Part shown: one piece after another, positions 9,069-16,072 of the stretch | How positions within the stretch are numbered: position 1 is the stretch's first letter | Layout: the number at the start of each line of letters is the position of its first letter | Source: Clostridia bacterium | Lineage (GTDB): Bacteria > Bacillota_A > Clostridia > Oscillospirales > Acutalibacteraceae | Direction: 5' to 3' | DNA length: 43,378 bases | Assembly: GCA_009930155.1 (NCBI GenBank) | Contig: RZYX01000007.1 | Coordinates: forward strand, 1-43,378 | The notes under the pieces: model-generated | Database searches by the model: none | Told to the model about the DNA's origin: nothing | What the model saw: the letters and a program-made list of their open reading frames with translations, nothing else | Made by a program: the position numbers and the translations under genes

Positions 9069-9124
9069 ATTTTTACCTCCTTTTAACTATTGTTTCCTTG
9101 TTTTTCCATAATATATAAAAAAAT

Positions 9125-9155
9125 AAACCCTCATCCATAAAGGATAAGGGCTTTT
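9125..9155 (-). terminator. terminator of the acyl-CoA synthetase gene
   Basis: On the leftward strand a GCCCTTATCC / GGATGAGGG stem is followed by a T-rich run. It separates the synthetase message from the spoIIA operon. Confidence 0.75.
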
Positions 9156-9196
9156 GTTTAAAAAATTTGTCTTATTATGAAGTGCAAAAAATTATT

Positions 9197-10957
9197 TTAT
9201 TTTTGCTCCTCATTTTCTTTTGTTTCCACTTTCTCATCATTCATATTAGCATATCGTTTTATCTTTGCAGTAGTTGTTTTTATAAACTCTGTATCTCTAA
9301 TGTTAAACTTCTTTATATTTTTATAAGATGGAAGTTTTTTATTAACATCTTTAACAGCATCATTAATTGCCTTTGTTATATCCTCTACATTTGCTTCTTT
9401 AAGCTTAAACTTCTCCATAATTGCATTAACATCAGGAAAAATCTTTGCTTCTACAACTGTTTCATCTTTATCATCACTACCAAAAACCATAGCTTCTGCA
9501 ATAAGTGGATTATTGTTTAGATGATACTCGACTTCTTCAGGATATATATTTTTACCGTTCTTAGTAACAATAACATTTTTAATTCGACCCATAATACGCA
9601 ATATGCCTTCTTCATCCTTAGAACCTAAATCACCTGTGCGAAACCAACCATCTTCAGTAATAACTTCTTCAGTTGATTTTTCATCTTTATAGTATCCAAG
9701 CATTACGCCTGGACCCTTTATACATATCTCACCAATGCCTTTTGAATCTGGATTGATTATTTTAATGTCAACACCTGGAAGTGACTTGCCAACAGTGTCT
9801 GCGGTAAGTAGTTCATCATTGTTGCCCGAAACAAGAGGTGCACACTCTGTTAAACCATATCCAACATAAATTGGAACACCAAAAGATTTAAAGTCGGAAA
9901 CAACATCAGGCCTTATTGCAGCTGCTCCTACAATTCCAAGCCTTAGCTTGCCACCAAAATTTTTAATAATTTCTCCAAAAACTTTATCATTAAGACTAAC
10001 ACCAAATGCGGTACCAACATTAGTTATCGCTTTTCCAAGAGAAAACGCAAGCTTTCCACCACGCTTTTCTGATGCTGCTTTCATAATTCTCGCATGGATT
10101 TTTTCAAACATCAAAGGTACACTAACAAAAACAGTTGGCTCAAACTCCTGCATATTTTTCATAAGCTTTAAAAGCCCTTCACAAAAAGCTATAGTTGCTC
10201 CATTATAAAGAGGCAATAAAAACCCAAGTGTACATTCATAAGTATGATGAATAGGCAATACAGACAAAAACCTGTCACCAGGTCCCGAATAAACCACACT
10301 ACTGGTTGCCATAACTACAAAACAAATATTAGTGTGACTGAGCATTACACCCTTTGCAAGACCTGTTGTTCCTGAAGTAAACAAAAGTGATGTGAGAGCA
10401 TCTGGATCAATTTCTGAATTGATATATTCATTTGCTCCACTTTCAAGTAATCCTTTACCTCGTCTAATAATCTTGTCATAAGATAGGATATCGCCCTCAT
10501 CATCTTCGATATCAAATAAGACTATTTTAAGTTTTGAGTCAAATTCACCTATATGTTCTTGAATTTTCTTATAAGATGCCTTATCAATCAAAAGAAGACT
10601 TGCTTCTGAAACAGAAATAATGGTTGCAATATCTGCAAATAAAAGCTCTTTGTCTATAGGTACAATTACACCAAGACCGCTTGTTACTGCAAGATAAGAC
10701 ACAGCCCACTTGTAAGAGTTTTTGCCCATAACGGCTACCTTTTCGCCTTTAAAACCCATTGACCACAAAGCGGTTCCCAGTGCTCTAATATCAGCTTGCA
10801 ATTGCTTATAAGTAACATTGTAATATTCACCTTGAGAATTTTTAAGCATATATGCTGTTTGATCACCAAACAGCTCTACACTTTGGTTAATAAGGTCACG
10901 AAAATCCCTTATCTTTCTCACATCATAAAGCGCACCATTATTGTCCATATTGTCCAT
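9197..10957 (-). CDS. AMP-forming long-chain acyl-CoA synthetase family protein
   Basis: This ANL-superfamily enzyme should activate a carboxylic acid with ATP and transfer it to CoA. It has the ATP loop LLFTSGTTGLAKGVMLSHTN (A3), the YGLTECAPLVSG motif (A5), DGWFRTGDLG (A7-A8 hinge) and a C-terminal domain with VTKNGKNIYPEEVE. Length and motif order match long-chain fatty-acid-CoA ligases of clostridia. The frame is open to 11059, but GGAGG lies 5 bases before the ATG at 10957, which gives 586 residues. That 5' end has a short repeated ATGGACAAT, so a second in-frame ATG lies 9 bases on. The substrate chain length is not determinable. Confidence 0.9.
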   Translation of the reverse strand: MDNMDNNGALYDVRKIRDFRDLINQSVELFGDQTAYMLKNSQGEYYNVTYKQLQADIRALGTALWSMGFKGEKVAVMGKNSYKWAVSYLAVTSGLGVIVPIDKELLFADIATIISVSEASLLLIDKASYKKIQEHIGEFDSKLKIVLFDIEDDEGDILSYDKIIRRGKGLLESGANEYINSEIDPDALTSLLFTSGTTGLAKGVMLSHTNICFVVMATSSVVYSGPGDRFLSVLPIHHTYECTLGFLLPLYNGATIAFCEGLLKLMKNMQEFEPTVFVSVPLMFEKIHARIMKAASEKRGGKLAFSLGKAITNVGTAFGVSLNDKVFGEIIKNFGGKLRLGIVGAAAIRPDVVSDFKSFGVPIYVGYGLTECAPLVSGNNDELLTADTVGKSLPGVDIKIINPDSKGIGEICIKGPGVMLGYYKDEKSTEEVITEDGWFRTGDLGSKDEEGILRIMGRIKNVIVTKNGKNIYPEEVEYHLNNNPLIAEAMVFGSDDKDETVVEAKIFPDVNAIMEKFKLKEANVEDITKAINDAVKDVNKKLPSYKNIKKFNIRDTEFIKTTTAKIKRYANMNDEKVETKENEEQK

Positions 10958-11059
10958 ATTGTCCTCCAAAGTATACAATTTATAGTATTTATATATCAAG
11001 AAATAGTTATAATTAAACTCATAATACAGCAGAGATATGTTTGATATTATTACAAACAA

Positions 11060-11459
11060 ATAAATTTATATGATTTCTATTAATAAACCCTTTGCAAATA
11101 ACACAAGTTATTTATCGTGGTTTATATTGCATTCAATCATTGCAATATTTTTTTGCTCATATAGCTCGTATAAATATAAAAAGACAAATATAAAATTAAA
11201 TGTATAATTTTATATAATAAATCATTAAACTTTGAAGGATTTATTATACCAATTTTAAAACTATATCATATTATATAGTACATCATAAATCACTTTGAAA
11301 ACAAACATTTTAAGTCTTGTCCAAATTAAAATTAAATAATATATTCAAAGAAATTCACTGGTTTATTAACAACCAAATTAGAACATTTTAATTTGTTACT
11401 AATACTTTAAATCTTATATTTTTTATTTTATAAATATCTATATAGTTTATGGATGTCCT
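11060..11459. other. AT-rich intergenic stretch without a gene
   Basis: This belongs to a gap of about 600 bases between the synthetase start and the small ORF. Only short chance frames are visible. The one structure I see is an inverted repeat, TATAATAAATC (11213-11223) and GATTTATTATA (11238-11248), with perfect 11-base arms around 14 bases. It could be an operator or a weak hairpin for the leftward synthetase gene. Confidence 0.5.
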
Positions 11460-11488
11460 TTGAAAATATTAATGATAAACAGTATACC
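11460..11488 (+). promoter_or_regulatory. possible promoter of the small TTG-initiated ORF
   Basis: TTGAAA and TATACC are 17 bases apart. The -10 region continues into CATAATATA, which also fits the CATAnnnTA form of mother-cell sigma-E/K -10 elements. Which factor is used cannot be decided by eye. Confidence 0.35.
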
Positions 11489-11574
11489 ATAATATAGCAA
11501 TTCATTCAAACAAAAAATACTTACTGTATAACATTCGTATAAACACACATAATAACACATGGAGGTGTATCAAC

Positions 11575-11745
11575 TTGAATGAAAAACAAAACAACCCAAA
11601 ACCAAAAAAGCATCCTATTACAGGCGCTTTCATTACTCAGCCAATAAGCCAAGCTGACAGCCGTGATCCAGACTCTCGAGTAGCGTTGCCCGATGACCCA
11701 AATGTTTCTATGAATCGTGATTGGAGTATTGAAAACAAAAAGTGA
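11575..11745 (+). CDS. 56-residue protein, possible small spore-surface family member
   Basis: This short gene starts with TTG, with GGAGGTG 8 bases ahead, and ends just before a strong terminator. The product is hydrophilic, lysine/proline-rich at the N-terminus and ends in VALPDDPNV, then NRDWSIENKK. That tail, 'V.lPd..nv...dW..eN.K', resembles the tail of short clostridial proteins annotated as CDIF630_02480/DUF3787 spore-surface proteins, although their central AWAN motif is not here. I would treat that link as a hint. It stands alone on the + strand between leftward genes, which supports an independent gene. There is no membrane segment or signal peptide. Confidence 0.7.
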   Translation: MNEKQNNPKPKKHPITGAFITQPISQADSRDPDSRVALPDDPNVSMNRDWSIENKK

Positions 11746-11756
11746 AAATTAAGACA

Positions 11757-11816
11757 AAAAGCTCCGACTTTTTTGATTATCAAGAAATTTAAAATAATCA
11801 AAAAAGTTGGAGCTTG
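11757..11816. terminator. long bidirectional terminator hairpin
   Basis: The arms AAGCTCCGACTTTTTTGATT and AATCAAAAAAGTTGGAGCTT form a roughly 22-pair stem. It lies between the small ORF and the converging acyltransferase gene. Confidence 0.8.
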
Positions 11817-11820
11817 AATT

Positions 11821-12756
11821 TTACCAAGAATGAATTAGCTGTGGATTTTCAAATATGTAATCAAGTCTTTTTATAAATGGAACTATATCCCCAAAATCAA
11901 GAGCACGATGATCAAAAGCTATTGTAATTGGCATAATTTTACGAATGCCAATCTGTTTATTTTCATCATTATCAGTATATACACCAGGTTGTTCTTGCAC
12001 AGAATTAATAGCTATAGCAACAAGTTGTGGAGGAATAACCTCAAGCATATTCATCTCGCCTCTTAGACCTTTATAAAGTGAACCTACATTTGTAATTGTT
12101 ATTGTACCCTGCTCTATATCAGACTTTGTTAACTTTTGATTTAATGGTATTTTGTTATATTCCAACTTTTCCTTACCACTTAAAGTTTTAACTTTGTTCT
12201 TTCCTGTTTTTGAACCTATAAGGCGTGACAATGTTTTTATAACCTGCCCTTTTTTAAGTGCCGAAATAGTATTGTCTAATGACACTTCAAACATAACCTC
12301 ATTAAGGTTTGTTTTTTCTATTCTATTTGCAACATCTTCTATATAATTCGACATTTCATCCAAAGTCTTATTTTCAAAGTTTTTTAGATTTATAGTCATC
12401 ATTTCCCCTGTTGGAAGCACCCATGGCATTGATATATTTATATCCTCTATCTGCCTTACGCTACCTCTTACAAGGTGCCTTTTAAAATCTATATGGCTAT
12501 TTATCTGTGGTGCGGCTTTTATACCTTCTATCATAACTTTTAACATAAGAGTATTTATTGTTATTTTCTTTTCTTTTTTAATTTCACTTTTAAGTATTGC
12601 ATATTCTTCAATAAAATTCGTTACATCAGGTTTATATGTATATACTGCATGAGGAATTGTTTCCCACGATTCAGTTGTCATATTTGCCACTATTTTTCTT
12701 TGGATTCCAAATTCTGTTGTTTTTGTTGTTTTGAGCCCTTTTATTTCATTATTCAC
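11821..12756 (-). CDS. free-standing E2-type (2-oxoacid dehydrogenase) acyltransferase domain protein
   Basis: The 311-residue protein has the chloramphenicol-acetyltransferase fold of 2-oxoacid dehydrogenase E2 catalytic domains: TITNVGSLYKGLRGEMN, then a C-terminal active-site region ITIAFDHRALDFGDIVPFIK. The lipoyl domain and E1/E3-binding domain of true E2 subunits are absent, and no E1 or E3 gene is near. The usual DHRxxDG reads DHRALDFGD, so the catalytic His and Asp are kept and a residue is inserted before the Gly. The start is GTG with AAAGGAAG upstream. It follows murC on the same strand and may be co-transcribed. It may be a CoA-dependent acyltransferase of unknown substrate. Confidence 0.8.
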   Translation of the reverse strand: MNNEIKGLKTTKTTEFGIQRKIVANMTTESWETIPHAVYTYKPDVTNFIEEYAILKSEIKKEKKITINTLMLKVMIEGIKAAPQINSHIDFKRHLVRGSVRQIEDINISMPWVLPTGEMMTINLKNFENKTLDEMSNYIEDVANRIEKTNLNEVMFEVSLDNTISALKKGQVIKTLSRLIGSKTGKNKVKTLSGKEKLEYNKIPLNQKLTKSDIEQGTITITNVGSLYKGLRGEMNMLEVIPPQLVAIAINSVQEQPGVYTDNDENKQIGIRKIMPITIAFDHRALDFGDIVPFIKRLDYIFENPQLIHSW

Positions 12757-12775
12757 AAACGCACTTCCTTTACAA

Positions 12776-12829
12776 ATATATTAGTTTAATATGTAAAGCA
12801 TTACAGCAGCACATTAAACTAATATATTA
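12776..12829. repeat. inverted repeat between murC and the acyltransferase gene
   Basis: The arms AATATATTAGTTTAATATG (about 12775-12793) and CATTAAACTAATATATT (about 12812-12828) are nearly perfect complements around an 18-base loop. The stem is almost all A-T with no T-run, so it is a weak terminator candidate at best. It may be an RNA processing or stability element. Confidence 0.6.
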
Positions 12830-12832
12830 CTT

Positions 12833-14206
12833 CTACTTATATTTATTTGCCATCATTTTTGCAGCCTTATAAATATCACCACAACCAAGGGTAATTATCA
12901 AATCGCCCTTTTTAGCGTTTTGGGTTACATAATCCACAACTTCATCAAATGTATTAAACCAAACGCTACCTGGAATCTTATCTGCCAAATCCTGAGTTTT
13001 AATTCCATATGTGTTAACTTCCCTTGAGCCCATTATTTCTGTAAGAACTGCATGGTCAGGAATTTGTAAAACATCTGCAAAATCATCAAGAAGCATTGAT
13101 GTTCTTGAAAAAGTAAATGGCTGAAAGACCGCCCAAACCTCATTATAATCCATTTTAATTACAGCGTTTAAAGTTGCTTTAAGCTCTGCTGGATGATGAG
13201 CGTAATCATCTGCAATCGTTATGCCATTAAATTCACCAATAATTTCAAACCGTCTACCCGCTCCCTTAAATTGTTCAAGAGCAGTTGAAATACAATTGAA
13301 TTCTGCGCCCACATCAATCGCCGCTACTATTGCCGCAAGTGCATTTAAAACATTATGTTCACCAGGAACATTAAGTTTTATGTTACCAAGTAATTCTTCC
13401 TTATGATAAACATCAAACTGTGGAAATGCCCCACGATTAAACTTTATGTTTTTTGCAATATAATCATTTTTATCATCAAAACCAAATGTTATTATCTGCT
13501 TATCAGTTATATCTTTAATTGCTTGCATTGTTTTAGTATCATCACCATTTGCAATTATAAGCCTTGTTGCAAGATTTGCAAACTTTGTGAATGATGCTAT
13601 TAAATTGTCAACCGTTTTAAAATAGTCAAGATGATCCTCATCAATATTAAGAATTATAGCAACATCAGGTGACAAATCAAGAAAAGTATTAACAAACTCG
13701 CAGGCCTCGCAAACCATTATTTCACTCTTACCTGCCCTACCATGGCTATCTATAAGAGGAAGCTTACCTCCAATTACTGCAGTTGGGTCAATATTGGCAG
13801 TAATAAGTATTTGGGTTAGCATTGAGGTTGCTGTTGTTTTACCATGTGTTCCGCAAACACCAATACAGTTGTTATACATCCTTGTGATTGAGCCAAAAAG
13901 TTTTGAGCGTTCAAACGTTGGAATTCCTGATTGCTTTGCCGCTACAAGTTCAGGATTATCCTGTAAAAGTGCCGCAGTATAAACAATCATTTCTGAACCA
14001 ACAATGTTTTCTGCCTTTTGACCAATCGTTATTTTGGCTCCAATCGAACGCAACTTGTCGATATTATCGCCTTCATTATTATCCGAACCTGTTATCTCAT
14101 AACCTTCACTCAATAAGATTTCGGCAAGAGGACACATACCCGAGCCACCAATTCCTATAAAATGTACTCTTTTTATTCTTTTTAAAAGATTATCTATTTC
14201 AAACAA
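12833..14206 (-). CDS. murC: UDP-N-acetylmuramate--L-alanine ligase
   Basis: It adds L-alanine to UDP-MurNAc, the first amino-acid step of the peptidoglycan stem peptide, in the cytoplasm. It has the N-terminal nucleotide-sugar loop FIGIGGSGMCPLAE, the ATP-binding loop GTHGKTTATSML of Mur ligases, the NIDEDHLDYF segment and IADDYAHHPAELKATL. The frame stays open to 14311, but those 35 extra residues look unlike MurC. GGAGG lies 7 bases before a TTG at 14206, giving the expected length of 457 residues. It is divergent from dpaA. Confidence 0.95.
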   Translation of the reverse strand: MFEIDNLLKRIKRVHFIGIGGSGMCPLAEILLSEGYEITGSDNNEGDNIDKLRSIGAKITIGQKAENIVGSEMIVYTAALLQDNPELVAAKQSGIPTFERSKLFGSITRMYNNCIGVCGTHGKTTATSMLTQILITANIDPTAVIGGKLPLIDSHGRAGKSEIMVCEACEFVNTFLDLSPDVAIILNIDEDHLDYFKTVDNLIASFTKFANLATRLIIANGDDTKTMQAIKDITDKQIITFGFDDKNDYIAKNIKFNRGAFPQFDVYHKEELLGNIKLNVPGEHNVLNALAAIVAAIDVGAEFNCISTALEQFKGAGRRFEIIGEFNGITIADDYAHHPAELKATLNAVIKMDYNEVWAVFQPFTFSRTSMLLDDFADVLQIPDHAVLTEIMGSREVNTYGIKTQDLADKIPGSVWFNTFDEVVDYVTQNAKKGDLIITLGCGDIYKAAKMMANKYK

Positions 14207-14324
14207 TACCTTACCTCCGATATAATTACAATTACCTAATATATTATATTGCAAAGCAAAGTAAAAATAAACAGTTTTATTAAATATTTTCCAATTACTA
14301 TTTATTTTCATTTTTTACTCAATA

Positions 14325-14352
14325 ACCTTTTTAATTTATATTTCATAGAATG
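14325..14352 (+). promoter_or_regulatory. possible mother-cell (sigma-K/E type) promoter of dpaAB
   Basis: AC (14325-14326) and CATAGAATG (14344-14352) are 17 bases apart, close to the AC-N16/17-CATAnnnTA pattern expected for dipicolinate genes. The last A of the -10 is replaced by G. Judged by eye only. Confidence 0.3.
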
Positions 14353-14381
14353 GTGTAAATCCAACAACGGAGGTTTACACA

Positions 14382-15260
14382 ATGAAAGAGCCTAAGAGAT
14401 TCTTAACCATAGGTGGAGATGTTCGCCAAATATACATGACACAAAATCTTAATGAAAGGGACTTTATTGCCAACGCATATGGTTTTGATACTCTAAGTCA
14501 TATAAATGTACCCCGTTTTGAATATAAAGATTTAAAGACTGCGATAAGTGACTGTGATGCAATTGTTCTGCCACTACCAATGAGCCGTGATAACGTTAAC
14601 CTTAACACCCCCTATTTTAGCAACAAAATAAACCTTGATGAATTATCACAGCTTTTGAATCGTAACAACACTGTGTTTGGTGGCATGCTTACAAAAACTT
14701 TTAAAACCTCTCTTTTTGAACGAGGCGTTTCGTTTTTTGATTATTTTGACAGAGAAGAATTAATTGTTAAAAATGCTGTCCCCACTGCTCAAGGCGTTAT
14801 AAAGCTTATCATGGATGAACTGCCAATCACTGTACATGGCTCTAAAATAGCTGTTACAGGTTTTGGTAGAACTGCCCGAGTTTTAGTTCATATGCTTAAG
14901 GGCCTTGGTGCCGATGTAACTGTTGCTGCACGAAGCTACGGTGCTCTTGCATTTGCAGAAATTGAAGGTTGCAGACCCGTTACCTTTGCAGATTTAGATA
15001 AAGCTGCTGTTAAACTTGACATTATTATTAATACTATTCCATCGCTTGTGATTGATGAACAAATTCTGCGTTCACTAAAAAAGGACTGCATGATTATTGA
15101 AATCGCTTCTGCCCCATATGGAATTGATTTTGAGCAGGCTGAAAACTATGGTATTAAAGTTATCCGTGCAGGTTCATTGCCAGGAAAAGCAGCACCCAAA
15201 ACAGCAGGCGAGATTATCGCCGATGCAATTTTAAATATTATCAAGGAGGAAATTACATGA
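14382..15260 (+). CDS. dpaA: dipicolinate synthase subunit A
   Basis: With DpaB it oxidises dihydrodipicolinate to dipicolinic acid, the calcium-chelating solute of the spore core, in the mother cell. The 292-residue protein has an N-terminal domain beginning FLTIGGDVRQIYMTQNL and a C-terminal Rossmann domain with IAVTGFGRTARVLVHMLKGL binding NAD(P). The ending IRAGSLPGKAAPKTAGEIIA is typical of SpoVFA. CGGAGG lies 9 bases before the ATG. It overlaps dpaB by 4 bases (ATGA). Confidence 0.95.
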   Translation: MKEPKRFLTIGGDVRQIYMTQNLNERDFIANAYGFDTLSHINVPRFEYKDLKTAISDCDAIVLPLPMSRDNVNLNTPYFSNKINLDELSQLLNRNNTVFGGMLTKTFKTSLFERGVSFFDYFDREELIVKNAVPTAQGVIKLIMDELPITVHGSKIAVTGFGRTARVLVHMLKGLGADVTVAARSYGALAFAEIEGCRPVTFADLDKAAVKLDIIINTIPSLVIDEQILRSLKKDCMIIEIASAPYGIDFEQAENYGIKVIRAGSLPGKAAPKTAGEIIADAILNIIKEEIT

Positions 15261-15829
15261 CAAATGCCACGGTTGGCTTTGCGATGTGTGGCTCATTTTG
15301 TACCTTTTCTCAAGTTATTCCACAAATTTCTGTGTTACTTGAAAATGGGTTTGATATTGTACCTATTATGTCGGAAGCGGCTTTTAGTATAGATACTAGA
15401 TTTGGAAAATCCAGTGACTTTATAAATGAAATTGAAACTTTATGTAATCATAAAATTATAAGCACAATAAATGAAGCAGAACCAATTGGGCCAAAGGCAT
15501 TACTTGACATACTGGTAATTGTCCCATGCACAGGGAACACGCTGGGTAAGCTTACCAACGGAATTACTGATACATCTGTAACAATGGCGGCAAAAGCACA
15601 TTTAAGGAACAATCGTCCTGTAGTTATAGGTGTTTCTACAAACGATGCACTTGGTACTAGTGCAAGAAATATAGGTCATCTTTTAAACTGTAAAAACATT
15701 TATTTTATACCGATGAAGCAGGATAACAGTGAAAAAAAGCCAAACTCTGTTGTTGCGGATTTTGGGCAAACGCTCAAGACAGTGCAACAAGCCTTGCTTG
15801 GCAAACAAATACAACCCCTACTTCTATAA
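15257..15829 (+). CDS. dpaB: dipicolinate synthase subunit B
   Basis: This is the flavoprotein-like partner of DpaA. The protein begins with VGFAMCGSFCTFSQVIPQI, the usual SpoVFB N-terminus of a flavoprotein-fold domain. IVPCTGNTLGKLTNGITDT and the RPVVIGVSTNDALGTSARNI stretch follow. AAGGAGG lies 9 bases ahead of the ATG, inside the end of dpaA, and the start overlaps the dpaA stop, so translation is coupled. Confidence 0.95.
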   Translation: MTNATVGFAMCGSFCTFSQVIPQISVLLENGFDIVPIMSEAAFSIDTRFGKSSDFINEIETLCNHKIISTINEAEPIGPKALLDILVIVPCTGNTLGKLTNGITDTSVTMAAKAHLRNNRPVVIGVSTNDALGTSARNIGHLLNCKNIYFIPMKQDNSEKKPNSVVADFGQTLKTVQQALLGKQIQPLLL

Positions 15830-15853
15830 AATACGATGATTTTTTTGAAGGTG

Positions 15854-15952
15854 CAATAAAATTTATTGTATATCGTTTGTTTCTTTGGCAACCAGAGAAA
15901 CAAACACGAGTGGGAAACATCTGTGAAAATTCACTTTGTTCCCCACTTGCCT
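15854..15952. repeat. three consecutive palindromes between dpaB and addB
   Basis: In about 100 bases there are: (1) CAATAAA-A-TTTATTG at 15854-15868; (2) a 14-pair hairpin GTTTGTTTCTTTGG / CCAGAGAAACAAAC with a 3-base loop at 15875-15905; and (3) an outer pair AGTGGGAAAC / GTTCCCCACT enclosing GTGAA-AA-TTCAC at 15909-15947. None carries a proper T-run. The second could terminate dpaAB weakly, and the third touches the candidate addB -35. Confidence 0.7.
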
Positions 15953-15975
15953 TCACTTTATAAAATTAATATACT
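15947..15975 (+). promoter_or_regulatory. candidate addBA promoter
   Basis: TTGCCT and TATACT are separated by 17 bases, which would give a leader of about 90 bases before the addB ATG. Confidence 0.45.
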
Positions 15976-16020
15976 TATATTTATTTATGCATTTTAGTGT
16001 ACCATCTTTCGGTCGAAAAA

Positions 16021-16053
16021 ATATACAAAATATGATATACTCATTTTGTATAT
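16021..16053 (+). promoter_or_regulatory. perfect inverted repeat in the addB leader
   Basis: ATATACAAAAT (16021-16031) and ATTTTGTATAT (16043-16053) are perfect complements with an 11-base spacer. The right arm ends 20 bases before the addB start, so the element could be an operator or a leader hairpin just ahead of the ribosome site. Confidence 0.55.
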
Positions 16054-16072
16054 TTCAAAGGTGGTGTTACAA

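Noticed and set aside
9069..9124. sigma-H promoter for spoIIAA
   Set aside because: An AGGAAA-like element is visible but there is no GAAT-type -10 at a suitable distance.
9167..9520. 117-residue + strand ORF opposite the acyl-CoA synthetase
   Set aside because: It is antisense to a gene with clear conserved motifs and has a composition of Cys/Phe/Ile runs typical of shadow frames.
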